Source: Meconema thalassinum
Lineage: Eukaryota; Arthropoda; Insecta; Orthoptera; Tettigoniidae
Direction: 5' to 3'
Assembly (NCBI GenBank): GCA_946902985.2
Contig: OX336389.2
Span: 145,751,099-145,815,098, forward strand
Length of the DNA stretch: 64,000 nt
The first letter of the stretch is position 1. Every line of letters starts with the position of its first letter. The notes beneath the pieces were generated by a model. That model did not search any database and was not told the DNA's origin. It worked only from the letters and a program-made list of their open reading frames with translations. Of the stretch, positions 28,165 to 40,865 are shown in pieces. The position numbers and the translations under genes are program-made.

Positions 28165-29115
28165 TACCCGAAGAAGGTGCAAGGTATGTCTAATTTCTCT
28201 TAGATTTATTAGTCTGGCTGCGTGGCTCAGGGGTAACGTTCTCGCTTGCTGAGCCCAAGGTTGCAGGTTCGAAACCTGGCGCAGTCAGCTGGCATTTGAA
28301 GGTGCGCAATTGCGAGGGAGCCATGTCAGTAGATTTACTGGCACGTTAAAGATCCCCTTCAGGGCAAAATTCCGGCACCCCGGCGTCTCTAAAAGCCAGT
28401 GTAGTTAAAAGGGACGTAAAACCAAAACATTATTATTATTATTTTAGATTTATTAGCACGCTATTTTATTTTGTGATATAATTTTAATTTTGATAATGCG
28501 GAAATTATAATGATAATAATTATATAGTGTCACTAGCAACCCGCCCCGGCTTCGCCCGGGAACAGTTATGAATGTGCAAGGAATTCCTGTCAGACGTAAT
28601 TTAAGAATGGCGAGGTGCAAGCCAAATGCCCCTCCCGTCTAAACTAAAAACACTTATAGTGGGCGATGTATCGAAGATAGAGATATGCTCTCGCGGACTT
28701 TTTTGTAGAATTTCTCACGCTGAACAATTCTTACACTCATAATATAATGATATTTTTAACCGTTCGCCCAGCGTAAGCTTAAAAAGCGCACGGACGCCAG
28801 GCTATTTTTTCGACCTTTTCACTGAAATCGTTACAGCTTGGCTCCATTTGGTCATAAATAAATTATTTTCTACACAACTCTTCCTCGAGATCACCTTTAC
28901 AGAATGGTGAAAGCAGCATCAAAATCCATCCAGTGGTTCTTGAGATTACACATTTAATATACGTACTGTACAGCTGATTCCTTATCGCGCCTATAATGGG
29001 AGGGGAGTGCGCTCTACCGGCAACGAGTAGAAACTTTCCAATTACATGTTATACATGGGTTCTGACTGGGAATGTCAAGGCCGGTATAGAGCGCAGCTCG
29101 TATTCAGTCGGCCGT
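28165..29115 (-). repeat. inverted repeat arm with Helitron-like terminus, right copy
   Basis: Reverse complement of 25735-26440; CTAGCAACCCGCCCCGGCTT is at about 28529-28548. It is split by the SINE C insertion at 28213-28443. At the outer end CGGCCGACTGAAT-type sequence pairs (25746-25760 with 29098-29113). Confidence 0.7.
28213..28443 (+). mobile_element. SINE family C, tRNA-derived, with perfect 13-bp target duplication
   Basis: TTAGATTTATTAG occurs at 28200-28212 and 28444-28456. The head is strongly tRNA-like (CTGGCTGCGTGGCTCAGGGG; GGTTCGAAACCTGGCGCAG), followed by a body ending GGGACGTAAAACCAAAACAT and an ATT tail. Confidence 0.95.
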
Positions 29116-29269
29116 GGTCTAGCTTGTGGTCGTCGCTTTGTACGGCGGGCTGCTGGTTGCTCCTAACCTCGCCACAGTCTCACTGCGCACCTGCACTCCA
29201 AAGAATGTCGCAGTACTGCCATCAGTGTTATTGCCAACTTAACCTATTTCCAACTAAATGCAAAATACG

Positions 29270-29505
29270 GTTTCAGTACCATCCCAGCATTTGCCCGAAG
29301 ACGAAGTGGGAAACCATGGAAAACCACTTCGAGGATGGCGGAGGAGGGAATCGAACCCCCTCGACTCATTTGGACCACCCGAGGCTGAGTAGACCCTGTT
29401 CCAGTCCTCATACCACTTTTGAAATTGCGTGGCAGAGCCGGGAATCGAACCCAGGACCTCCAGGACGGCAGCTAAGCCTGCTGACCGCTACGCTACGGAG
29501 GCGAC
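29270..29505 (-). mobile_element. SINE family B copy, minus strand
   Basis: Reverse complement of the first half of 36456-36962: GCATTTGCCCGAAGACGAAG, GAGGCTGAGTAGACCCTGTT and a tRNA-like head (GGGAATCGAACCCAGGACC) ending near 29505. The long plus-strand frame over it is an artefact. Confidence 0.88.
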
Positions 29506-29544
29506 AGTTATTACTTATTATTAAAATTATAATAATTTTTGATG

Positions 29545-30790
29545 TGTAACATCTTTCCACTCGGTTGCTGGATATTTTTGTTGGAGTGATTTTGAAAAAT
29601 GGACGGAAGTGGATCGGACGGAAGTGTGTAAGACTTCCAGCTGGATCGTATCCCTCCTGGCTGCTGTGGAATGTATATCTCATACGGATTACTTCAAGGT
29701 TTGGAGGCGCCATTACATATATTCCTATAATAAATCATCTTAAAGTTGTCGTTCTTTGGAGTAAAAATATTCATTATATCATATTTGCTGAAGACAATTA
29801 TGATTTATTAAGAGTCTGTTTTTCAATCACTGGATAAAAGAGATCAACACTGTCATTCTGACGGTAAACGCTCATGCGAACTCTGGTGTCAACTGTTTGA
29901 AACACAAAGTGCATGGCACATGGTCGAAGTCTTCGTATCAGTATTTAAATGATTATATGCTTTAATATGAAACATTGTAAGTAGTCGGCAACTCCGGTAT
30001 TATGTTTCTGCACAATAGCTATTCAAATATTAACCCACATAACGGTAATATTATATATATAATATATATCGTTGTGTTTATACGGGAACTAGGCAAGCCT
30101 TCATGAACTATTGCTGAACAGAGTCTCTTTACTCACAAGAGGGCCTATACATAAAGGCATTTTAAACTCAATTTCACGCAGGAACATTATCAAAACAAGC
30201 AAAATGTAAATGAAACTTAATTCCGTAATGCAGTATTATTGGAACGTGAAAATAAGTCACCATCTTGTGCACTTTATTTGCGTGGTCGAAATAGCCGTGG
30301 TGTTAGCGCCTGTGCTTGTGAATCTAGAGATATTGGTTTCGAATCCCGGACGGGATAGATATTTTTGCTACCAGATTATCATTTTAAACGATATATATCA
30401 TATCAATATGACTCATTTTAAAAGAATCCATATTAAATGATGTGTTGGTCTGTGAATCAAGAGGTCCAGGAACTGGGCAAGCCTTTCATGATCTACAGCT
30501 GTGCACATTGCATTTACTCGCAAGTTGGCCTATTTATAAGGAATTTAAGGTTATGAGCAATGTCACGTCTATTAATCTAGTTGTTCCATATCGTATTCTT
30601 TATTTAGGCTAGTGCTGGTGGAAGCTAAAAATTATCTAATCAAATGAGTTCCGTATTATAAACTACAATATCTGTAAAACACTCCCTTTTACAATAGATT
30701 AATATTAATATAGTATAAACAATTTCACGTGAGATTTCTCCTATGTCATATGGTACGCATCATATGCGACTACTGTAAGGCTCGTAATTT
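29545..30790 (+). repeat. unclassified repeat, left copy of an inverted pair
   Basis: It pairs in reverse with 37548-38915: TGTGTAACATCTTTCC at 29550 matches near 38896, TTTATTTAGGCTAGTGCTGG at 30600 matches near 38450, and ACTACTGTAAGGCTCGTA at 30772 matches near 37552. There is no coding frame and no clear terminal repeat. A tRNA-like segment with GGTTTCGAATCCCGGACGG (30332-30350) lies inside. Confidence 0.7.
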
Positions 30791-31379
30791 TTATTATTAT
30801 GATTATTACTATTATCAATTGTCCACCGAGTAGCGCAGTGCATTAATGCACAAGACCATGGGACAGACTATCTCCGTACATGGTAAATTTGTGATTTTCA
30901 ACCCCTTTGTTGGACGTTTTTGATACGTTTTCTCATTTTTATCTTAAGGCAAATGCCGGGACAGTACCTTCCACTAGGCCACGGATAATTCCCTCTAAAT
31001 CCTAGCACTGTTTAATTTTTCTTCATTCATTTCATTGACATCTGTGGTAAATCTGGCCGACGGAGGGGTTTGAATTCACTAGTCCTTTATAGCTTAATGC
31101 ACTGAAGTCTCCTGTTTCATCTTGATGATAATAAAATCAATAAACAAACAATCGCCGGAAGTTATTAGGACAGCAGATCGTCTAAACAGGAACAGTTATC
31201 ATGTTATACTGGAGGCACATATTGATTGATGTTACAAGCATGCGCATTTTGATTCAAAATACATGTGTGAGAAAATGTGAAAATTCCAGCAAGTAGCTTT
31301 CTTTAACCACTCCCTCTATCTCAGCAAAAGCATTTAAGCGTAACTAGCGCTAGCCGTAAAGGCTGTTGGGTAACTGGCC

Positions 31380-31446
31380 GATAGGGGGGTGGAGGGGGGG
31401 AGGGGGAGGGGGGAGGGGGGAGTGGGAGGGGGGAGGGGGGGGGGGA
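31380..31446 (+). repeat. G-rich tract, G-quadruplex prone
   Basis: Runs of five to twelve G separated by single A or T. The right arm equivalent (around 41590) is only a short CCCCTCCCC, so the tract expanded in this arm. Confidence 0.9.
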
Positions 31447-32773
31447 CACACAATAGAAGTCTTTGTTCTTTCTTTAGCAACGAGCAGGATTCGTAGTCTA
31501 CTTTCAAATTTTACAAAACTCAAAAGTAGATTCATAAGACTTACACGCACCAAATTTCCATGTGTCTGCATGTGGGTGTGTATAAATGTATGTATTGTGC
31601 CCGTTAATCACAAGAACCCATATGTGTGACCCTCGAGAACAGTTCAGCACGAGAATCTAACACTGAGGGGAGAACTGGCTGGTATGCAATTTGAACTGTA
31701 CTCGAGTTACACACGAGAATGGAAAGAGGTAACTGAGCACAGAAATAACGAAATCTATGATAATACCACCCACTTTTATTCATGGATGGGGCACATGGAA
31801 TCTAAATAACAATCCCATAACAATCCTTCGAGATAAAACATGAACTAAAACACTCCTAGAAGGGATACATCTTGACCTATCGCTCAGGATGTACTATCTA
31901 ACAAACCATAAAAACAAAATTCGAACTAACAGTGTAAAAATACAATAAACAGATTCCCTGACGTCAATCTTGACTTAACACGAATAGTTCAGCTTAACTC
32001 TGTCATTGAACATGATTTTAGTTTTCTCAAGAATTTCAATGGCAGTTGAATGTCTATTTAAATTTTCAGGTACTCAAATAATGTTCCATAATTCATTTTA
32101 ACGTCTCCAAGTAATGTTTCAATTCACATTGACATGATATTACAGAATTCATCGACTGATTCATAAACTGATTCACTATTTATTTTATAACATGACTCCT
32201 CTTGGAATTTTAGAGATCTAGATTGACTTGAATTGATATTTTAAATGCTTGACACAAACAAATGCTCTACCAGATTACCATAATATCAATAATGTGTGAT
32301 ACCAATTACTTGGCACTGGCTTGCACATTTGTGAAACTGTACCTTACATTTTTACACTTTCCTTTTATAATTCTACTTGTAATTTATGATGACATTTTAG
32401 TACTGAATTCAAAGAAGATGTCGAATCAGAATTTTACCGACGACGTCACTGTGTGGGGGGTGACCAATTTCACAACATAACCCAGTCATTAATTTCAATC
32501 AAATTTCAATACGTTAATTTATATCATTAATGTTTCCGTGGCATGACGATTTATTACATAACAACCTACTGAGTCTAACATACTCAGGTTGACAGCACAT
32601 GTCCCCACGGACCTCAAGTTCATGTCTAAGTCTTTAGAAAATATCCATATAAAACGCGCAGTATGACGTCCCATAGATTTATTCTTATAATTTCTTCGTC
32701 ATTCATGACAAAATTTTCTCCGTAAATTTTCGTAAATAAATATCTACAAGTGTAATTATTATCATACCATAAA

Positions 32774-33107
32774 TGAAATGAAAATCCACAGCCTGCTTCC
32801 AGTCTCCGACCGGGTCAGGAATGGAATGAATGAAGCCCCTATCTAGCGGCGAGGATATGAACTATGCCGGCTGCCGAGGCCTGACGCACTCCTCTGGGGC
32901 AATGATTAAATGAATGACAGATGAAATGAAATGATAGTGGAGAGTGTTGCTGGAATGAAATAGTGACAGGGAAAACCGGAGTACCCGGGGAAAAACCTGT
33001 CTGCCTCCGTTTTGTCCAGCACAGATCTCACATGGAGTGACCGGGATTTGAACCACGGACCCAGCGGTGAGAGGTCGGCGTGCTGCCGCCTGAGCCACGG
33101 AGGCTCT
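32774..33107 (-). mobile_element. SINE family A with perfect 15-bp target duplication
   Basis: TTATCATACCATAAA occurs at 32759-32773 and 33108-33122. The tRNA-like head on the minus strand (GCCTCCGTGGCTCAGGCGGC; GGTTCAAATCCCGGTCACTC) is the best preserved of the three family A copies. Confidence 0.95.
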
Positions 33108-33437
33108 TTATCATACCATAAATACTATACCTAATTAGCATGAGTCTGTCTTCCTCTCAATGTATAAACTATTTGGTGAGTATTAATATTCAATGATATC
33201 AAGCCTAGATTTCAAAAATACCAGCATATCTATTAATCCCTCTCATGATTACACTTGATTTTTTTCAAGCGCAATTCCATTCTCTGTAACAAAATGTTGT
33301 ATTCATTCAGGATCATCCTAGTCCATAAATAGACAAATTTCTGTAGAAGAATGGGGAGATCAAACATTTTAAATAGGCTAACTGTTCCACACTAATTCCC
33401 AAAAATATTCATAACGACCGTACTGAGTTCAAAACTA

Positions 33438-33884
33438 CGAGGGCTATTCCAAAACTAAGGTCCGGTAAAAGAATATCCAAAATAAAAATTGTTTCCAAAA
33501 CAATTGTTTTATTGACATTCCTTACGTCTTTCTCTATTTTTCTACATAATTTCCATGCGTGTTTCGCACCCACTTGCGCACTTTACTGTCACTCATTATG
33601 TTAGGACCGTACACTTCAGTAATCTGCCGATGAATTACTGCCGCAGAAATGTTTCTTGCAGACAGAAACCGTATCACTGCCCTTACTTCACAATCGGCGG
33701 GCTGATTAATTGTCTTAAACATTGTGAACTGACACTATCAACAGCACACAGCAACAGTAACAACGCTACTGGCGGCTTTTGCCGCGCAAGGCATGCCAGG
33801 AATCGGCGCGCATGCGTGTTTTGCCCTTGGCGCCGCTTTCAAATATTTACGGCGAATCGGACCTTAGTTTTGGAATAGCCCTCG
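33438..33884 (-). mobile_element. mariner-type MITE with transposase remnant
   Basis: It has 27-bp perfect terminal inverted repeats beginning CGAGGGCTATTCCAAAACTA and TA target duplications (33436-33437 and 33885-33886). A minus-strand frame, 33722-33534 (ATG start), encodes the N-terminal helix-turn-helix of a mariner transposase (CEVRAVIRFLSARNIS...IHRQITEVYGPNIMSD...VRKWVR). The catalytic part is deleted, so it is non-autonomous. The right arm shows the empty site (reading TATATTGC in reverse near 39764). Confidence 0.95.
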
Positions 33885-36199
33885 TATATTACAGGTCAGT
33901 TTTATTTGTATCTATGATGTCAACGATACATCTATCAAAACGATGGATGAAGTTGTCATGGCTCACTGTGACAATCTGCTTATAAATTAAATACCCTACC
34001 TTACAGTATTTGGGTTGCTGCATTCCATCCGATGGTTCCAGTCTCCAAATCCAACGATTCGTTATAATGCATATTCCAACATTCGCTTCTCAAGCTGACG
34101 ATGATGTTGATTTATTCTCATTCTCGGCACATCCACGGCTGCGTTTGTGCCGAATGCCACAAATTCGCATTCGTATGGCCCCTCCTTTTGTTGGCTTGTT
34201 CCAGACTTCTCCCGGTTCCAGCGGCCCATGTCCAGTTGGTCGTCTACTCCCGTCATTCAGTGCTTAGTTCTACATGGTGTTGGTGATAAAATGCATCATT
34301 AAGGAATATATTTTCACAGTCCTAATGGTTTCCACACTGGACCACATTAGTATAGGGTAAGGTTGCCATGAACCCACTGGCTCCTAATTTGTACCACCAT
34401 GTTTTTTAATTTATCGGTCATATATATGCACTAACTAGGGGGAGTAAATTGAACTAGGGAACACTCCCATGATGCCATAGTGGTTTGATCCCCATGCCTG
34501 TGGTAGTTTGTGTTCCAGTAGCGTTACAAGAAAAGTGACTATTTGGATGTACGATTTGTGATTTTTTCATAAGGTTCCTGACGCTCAGGTGAGAAATATT
34601 CTATCATTCACTTCTATTACATATAATTATGATACATGTAAAGTGAGTTCACAGTCTATTGTAAAACGTGTATATTTGTAAATTAATCCTATCGTAATAT
34701 TTTCTAGTGTATTTCACTCGAAATACTGCTACAACGTAGCCTCACAATATGCTAGTTTATCGTTTCCCATATGATTCCACCAGGCCGGCTGCGTGAACAG
34801 CTTGAACACACATTTGACCAGTACTTTCAGTGTGGCTCACTCACAACACGTAATTCCCTTACACTCTTCCTCAAGGAATTACACTGTTTTGTTCTCGAAT
34901 TACGAAAAACATTTATGTACTCATTTTTAAACACAGATAGACTAATATTCACTTAACACTAAAACGTTCTATCTTCACTACTTATAACTTCCAAAACGCC
35001 AACTAAACTATTATTTGTATAAGTTACTCAGTTTGAATATTGTAGACACTCACATACTTTCTCGAATATTCTCTGGGAGTCAATGCGCATGGTGCATTAC
35101 GACAGACTTCACTTGTTGAAACTCAGCTTTTGCGATATATGCGGCAGGGAGTATAATAACCCCAGCACTCGAGTATATGTCTGGTGCTGACAGTAGCGAC
35201 GATTACGACGACTGAGTCTAAGACAAAAGAGAAGAGGAGACAATGGGTGGGCTCCCATTTATACAGCTCGTCTGACGTCAGAAAGATGTACGTAACTCAG
35301 CTGACACAAAAGTATGGGCTGCTGTAACTTTCCATAATTCATAATAGGCCTATATTCCATATTATCATTGATTCCCACTTGTACACGTCATACTGTATAA
35401 CTTAAGAACAATAACAAAGTAGATAATTAGCCTTCATTCCAGCTGTAGAATTATTAATATAAATTCTTTCTCTAAGTTCCACGCGAATACATTGGCAGAG
35501 ACACCGCGCGCTCACCGACCTTTCGTGTGACGTAATCCGCCGCGTATTTGAACTTAAAACGTTATGCACTGTCGTTCGAACGGGTACAGTATGTATGTAT
35601 GATTGTATGTATGTATGTATGTATGTATGTAAGTATGTAAGTATGTATGTCAATGGCACACTCACAGCGCTCCTCATCAATCTCAAGTTATGAGGTAAAA
35701 GGTAAGAATCATGCCGCTATAGCAAAGCTCGTCAGCATCTATTGCATGAATGTTCTGAGGTTAATCTACATTATTTCAATGAAATGAACCACTACTAACA
35801 CTACTGCATAAATGCATCACTGAAATACCAGTAACATTATTTATAAGGAATAGCCTTTGTTCACCACGACTTCACGAAGAAAGTACAACACTCACAAGGA
35901 AGGATCGCCATTTGGTTTACCAGAAAAGTGTTAAAATTTGGTGGGTTTGCTCTTCATAAAAAAATATTTTACCCCTGATTGAGCGTTCTTGCCAATGGGC
36001 CTTAGTGTGATCAAAATTTAACGTTTAAAATCCATCCGCAAACTTTTGTAGTCATATTCCCGTACACGTTTCCGGCTCATCTCCATGGCATAGTCGCTAG
36101 CGTGTTGGCGTTTGGAATGGAAGTTGCCGTGATCGAATATTACCTTAATTTTTTAAATTATTTTCTTTTCCTTTCTTTGGCATTTTTTCTCTTATTTTA

Positions 36200-36427
36200 A
36201 ATAATAATGTTATTGGTTTTACGTCCCTTTTAACTACACTGGGTTTTAGAGACGCCGGGGTGCCGGAATTTTGCCCCGAAGGGGATCTTTAACGTGCCAG
36301 TAAATCTACTGACACGGCTCCCTCGCATTTGCGCACCCTCAAATGCCAGCTGACTGCGCCAGGTTTCGAACCTGCAACCTTGGGCTCAGCAAGCGAGAAC
36401 GTTTCCCCTGAGCCACGCAGCCAGACT
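36200..36427 (-). mobile_element. SINE family C with 11-bp target duplication
   Basis: CTCTTATTTTA is at 36189-36199 and 36428-36438. The body starts GTTATTGGTTTTACGTCCC and the tRNA-like head in reverse is CAGGTTTCGAACCTGCAACC. Same family as 28213-28443. Confidence 0.95.
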
Positions 36428-36455
36428 CTCTTATTTTATGTTTGTGGTACAATAT

Positions 36456-36962
36456 GTGTTCCCTCCGTAGCGTAGCGGTCAGCATGGTTAGCTGCCGCCC
36501 CCGGAGGTCCTGGGTTCGATTCCTGGCTCTGCCACGAAATTTGAAAAAGTGGTATGAGGACTGGAACGGGGTCTACTCAGCCTCGGGTGTTCCAAATGAG
36601 TAGAGGGGGTTCGATTCCCAACTCAGCCATCCTCGAAGTGGTTTTCCGTGGTTTCCCACTTTGTCTTCGGGCAAATGCCGGGATGGTCCCTTCTTCAAGG
36701 CCACGGCCGCCTCATTCCCTCCTCCTTGCCTATCCATCCTGACCTTCCATTACCTTCCCTCATGAGGCCTCTGTTCGCTTTGCAGGTGAGGCCGCCTGGG
36801 CGAGGTGACAATCACACCTCACCAGTTGTATCCCCTCCGATTAGATGTTCCCAGCTCTAGGACACTGCCCGTAGAGGCGGTAGTGGTGAGTTCCTTCGCT
36901 GAGTCCGTGGGTTCCACCAACCTGGAGGGTAAACGACTAAGAAAAGAGAAGAAAAGAAAAGA
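36456..36962 (+). mobile_element. SINE family B, full-length, with 10-bp target duplication
   Basis: GGTACAATAT is at 36446-36455 and 36963-36972. The tRNA-like head is CCCTCCGTAGCGTAGCGGTC...GGGTTCGATTCCTGGC. A second TTCGATTCCCAA block and the CTTCGGGCAAATGCCGGGAT core follow, then a tail ending in GAAAAGA repeats. This is the reference copy for family B in this window. Confidence 0.92.
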
Positions 36963-37548
36963 GGTACAATATTTAAGTTGGCAGATTACATCAAGTACTT
37001 TATTATTTATTATTATTTGTTGTTGCGGTAAGGATTCGTCATCTTCATCATTTATAAATATTGTAGAAGAAGGTGGCGGCGATCCCATGTTACCGTCGAT
37101 GACCGTGCTTTCCGCGTTTCAGATACTGTTGATTGTAGACAATCGCACACACGTAGTATTGAATGCGCATAAGCGTCAATCTAGACCTTTGACTTATCGA
37201 ACCCGCTTATACGGCACTTGCGCGATGAAGAGTGCACTGCGATGTTACTCACATGAGTTCCGTATCCAGTTTGGGATACGGAAAGTTTAGTTTGATGCTG
37301 CAGCAGAGTGGAACAGAGAGAAGGGCTCTTGCGTTTCTGCATTAGACTTGGCGCAGTGCGAATGAACGTAGCGTCCCCGGTCACGCTGCAATTAAATTCT
37401 AGCGAGTAAAACTTACATACAACACGTTCGAGCGTCACGGACGAATAATGATCTTAAAATATTGTACATAGCTCCAAAACCGAAGAGACCACAGCAAATA
37501 CACCAAAGACAATAAGGGATGACAGTAAAAGAAGAAAAAGATACGAGC
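36963..37548. other. spacer between inverted arms, no gene seen
   Basis: Part of the 2.8-kb centre between the two large arms. Open frames of up to ~160 codons on both strands start mostly on non-ATG codons or in SINE sequence and show no known domain. Confidence 0.4.
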
Positions 37549-37689
37549 CTTACAGTAGTCGCATATGATGTGTAACATCTGACATGTTATCCTACTCGTA
37601 TACTACACAGCTTGGACATTCTTAAAATGTTAATTTACACTCCATTTTCATACTGGTACTATGATGAATGTATAGATTGAATTGGAGAT

Positions 37690-37895
37690 ATGCTACTGTC
37701 ACACTTGTGGCGCAGCGGTCAAGCTGTTAGTCTCTCACCAAGGTAGAGCGGGTTTGATTCCCGGTCAATACATGTGAGATTTTCGAATTGAAATGCCATG
37801 TCCTGTGGTTCGCATTCCACGTAAAAGGGAGGTACCGTGGATCATGATTGTGAGATTAACGGTCACGCAAAACTACAAGCTTCCTTCCTTCCTTA
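37690..37895 (+). mobile_element. SINE family D, tRNA-derived
   Basis: The head has GTGGCGCAGCGGTCAAGC and GGGTTTGATTCCCGGTCAA; the tail is GGTCACGCAAAACTACAAGC followed by CTTCCTTCC. A 5'-truncated relative lies at 57235-57301. Confidence 0.85.
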
Positions 37896-38637
37896 ATAAT
37901 TCATAATAACAAAGTGACACACAACGTCGACTGTACTCTCAAATACCGTAAGCACACTCTTCAGTAACTATACCATTCATTTTTCTCAAGACTCTCATAA
38001 AATTCGTCGTAAACAATCAAAACATGCCGTCCTACAATCATGAAATGACCTAGTCTCAGCTTTTATTCCACTCATATAACAACATGCTGTTATGCATGTT
38101 ATATTTGACTAGCCTACTCAAGCACAGCTTGACAATAATGCCGCTTACTTAAATGTCATTTGTCGTCTTTGTCCTACCCCATGTGATGTTCAACCTTGAA
38201 CGTGAAGCTTCATAAACTGCTCAATGACAAATGAAAGTCGGTGAAACATTTGCCACTGTGCTCGTCAAACCAGTGCCTGCTAAGTGCACTGCCTACTGTA
38301 ATTCCATAATATTCTCGCGCTACAGAGCACACACTGTCTTGTTTCCAGAACACACATTTTCAATTGTTATTGTAAAAGGCAGTGTTTTACAGATATTGTA
38401 GTTTATAATACGGAACTCATTTTATTAGATGATTTGTAGCTTCCACCAGCACTAGCCTAAATAAAGAATACGATATGGATCAACTAGATTAATAGACGCG
38501 ACACCGCTCATAACCTTAAATTCCATATTAACAGTTCTTCTTCATTCACTGACCAACATGTAATTTCATATGGATTCTGTTAAACTGAGTCATATTGATA
38601 TGATAAATATCGTTTAAAATGATAATCTGGTAGCTGG

Positions 38638-38830
38638 ATCGATCGATCAAGCGGGCAGTGCATACTTCCGTCGTCCACCACTGCCAGCTTGTACACTTCC
38701 GTTTGATCGATCGAGCGGGCAGTGCATACTTCCGTTGTCCACCGCTGCCAGCTAGTACACTTCCGTTTGATAAATCGAGCGGGCAGTGCATACTTCCGTT
38801 GGATCCACCACTGCCAGCTCGGTCGTTCCG
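38638..38830. repeat. 64-bp minisatellite, three copies
   Basis: The unit contains GCGGGCAGTGCATACTTCCG and CACTTCCGTTTGAT. Copies begin near 38638, 38702 and 38766 and differ at a few sites. The frames through it change between copies because 64 is not divisible by three. Confidence 0.9.
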
Positions 38831-38924
38831 ATCCACTTCCGTCCCAAATTTTCAAAATCACTCCCACAAAACTATCCAGCAACCGAGCGGAAAGATGTTA
38901 CACATCAAAAAGTGCTGACTAAGG

Positions 38925-40834
38925 TCTGACTCGCACTCCAAACCTTCAATTCCCCACGCCAACACGCTAGTGACTACGCCATAGGGACGATCTGGGGACC
39001 TGTGCGGGAATAGGACTACAACAGTTTGAGGACTGATTTTAAACGCTCAATTTTGAACACACTAAGGCCCATTGCCAAAAACGCTCGAACAAGGGCAACA
39101 TATCTTTTTATGAAGACCAAACCCTCCAAATTTGAACGCTTTTCTAGTAAACCTAATAGCGACCTCTCCTTGTCAGCTACAGATTTTCACAATTTTATCA
39201 CCAGATGGCAGCACATTTCGTTCCAGGATTCATACCCAGAAATGTATACTTCACTCAACACAACTGGTGTGATAAACTCGTCTCTCTTGCTGGGGCAACT
39301 CCACAGAGCAGGTTTATTTGAAGTACTGCGGAATTAGCCGAACTGTGGATTTAGCCCTTAGGACTGTGTAAATATATTCCTTGATGATGCATTTTATCAC
39401 CAACACCATGTAGAACTAAGCACTGAATGACGGGAGTAGACGCCCATCTGGACATTGGTAACAAGCCGCTGGAACCGTGAGAACAAGGCGAGGATATGGC
39501 ATTCGGCTCCAACGCAGCTGTGGATGTGCCGAGATTGGGCATAAATCAACACCTTCGTCAGCTGAAGAAGTGAATTGTGGGATGTGCATTCGAACGAATT
39601 GTTGGATTTGGAGACTGGAACCGCCAGATGAAATGCAGCACCCCAACTACTGTAAGGTAGGCTACTTCATGTAAAAGTGGATTGTATCAGTGAGCCATGA
39701 CAACCTGATCCGCTGTTTTGATAGATGTTTCGTTGACATCATAGATACAGATAGAACTGGCCTGCAATATAGTTTTGAACTTTTGTGCGATATTATGAAT
39801 ATTTTTGAGCAGAAATCAGGGATAGTTATTTCAAATGTTTTATCTCCCCAATTTTCTAGAGGTATTTGACTAACTATGGATTAGGATGATCCTGAATGGA
39901 TATAAAATTTTATAACACATAATGGAATGGGGAGATAGTATTGTGCTTGGAAAAATAACATAACGAATATAGTCAACATTTGTGAAATATAGGCTTGATA
40001 GGTCAATATGAATATCCTCCAGATAGTTAATACATTGAGAGGAAGAAAGGCTCTAGCTAACTTAGGTATAATAAATATGGTATGATAAGAATTCTGTATA
40101 CACTTGTGGATTTATTTTTACGAAAATGTATAAAGTATAACAAGTTTGTGTCCTGAATGATGAAGAAATTATGAGAGTAAACCTACGCGACGTCATATTG
40201 TGTGCTTTTATATGGATATTTTTGAAACACTTAGAAATGATAATAATAATGTTATTGGTTTTACGTCCCTTTTAAAACTTAGAAATGAACTTGAGGTCCT
40301 TGGGCACATGTGCTGTCAATCTAAGTCGGTTATACTCAGTAGGTTGTTGTGTAATACATCTTCATGCCATGGAGGAATAGATTATAATATGAATGTATTG
40401 AAATTTGATTGAAATTAATGACAGGGTTATATAGCGAAATTGGTCGCACAGTAGTCGGCACAGTGGCGTCATCAGTAAATGTCTAATTCGACACCTTACT
40501 TGAACTCGGTACTACAATATCATCATGAATTACAAGTTGAATTAAAAATGTAAAGTGTAAAGATTTAAGGTAGCCTAAATTTTTACAGGTGTGCAAGCCT
40601 GTGCCAAATAATTGGCATCACATATTATTGATATTATAGTAATCTAGTAGAGCATTTGTTTGTATTAAGCATTTAAAATATCAATTCAAGTCAATCTAGA
40701 TCTCTAAAATTCCAAAAGGGGTCATGTTATGAAATAAATAGTGAATCAGTGGATGAATCAGTTGATGAATTCTGTAATATCATGTCAATGTGAAGTGAAA
40801 CATTACTTGGAGACATTTAATTGAATTATTGAAC

Positions 40835-40865
<31 letters not shown>

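Larger units (their letters stand above)
30790..36150 (+). repeat. left arm of the large inverted repeat, inner part
   Basis: It pairs in reverse with 38925-42190. Waypoints: 31365-31387 with 41596-41618 (23 bp, perfect), 35991-36009 with 39058-39076, and 36091-36111 with 38956-38976. Only this arm carries the G-rich run (31380-31445), a SINE A (32774-33107), a mariner MITE (33438-33884) and about 1.5 kb at 34340-35860. The last holds a (GTAT)n run at 35588-35650 and no gene I can see. Confidence 0.88.
37548..38915 (-). repeat. unclassified repeat, right copy of an inverted pair
   Basis: Reverse complement of 29545-30790, longer because of internal insertions including a tRNA-like SINE (37690-37895) and a 64-bp tandem block (38638-38830). 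Confidence 0.7.

Noticed and set aside
28213..28290. True tRNA genes (also the heads at 33030-33107, 36456-36535 and 37690-37760)
   Set aside because: A and B box-like motifs are present but acceptor stems do not fold into a full tRNA and the sequence continues into SINE bodies.
29046..29549. 167-codon plus-strand protein
   Set aside because: It overlaps a reverse-oriented SINE B and shows no domain.
36805..37290. 161-codon plus-strand frame in the centre of the inverted arms
   Set aside because: It starts within the SINE B tail and crosses simple sequence; there is no recognisable domain.
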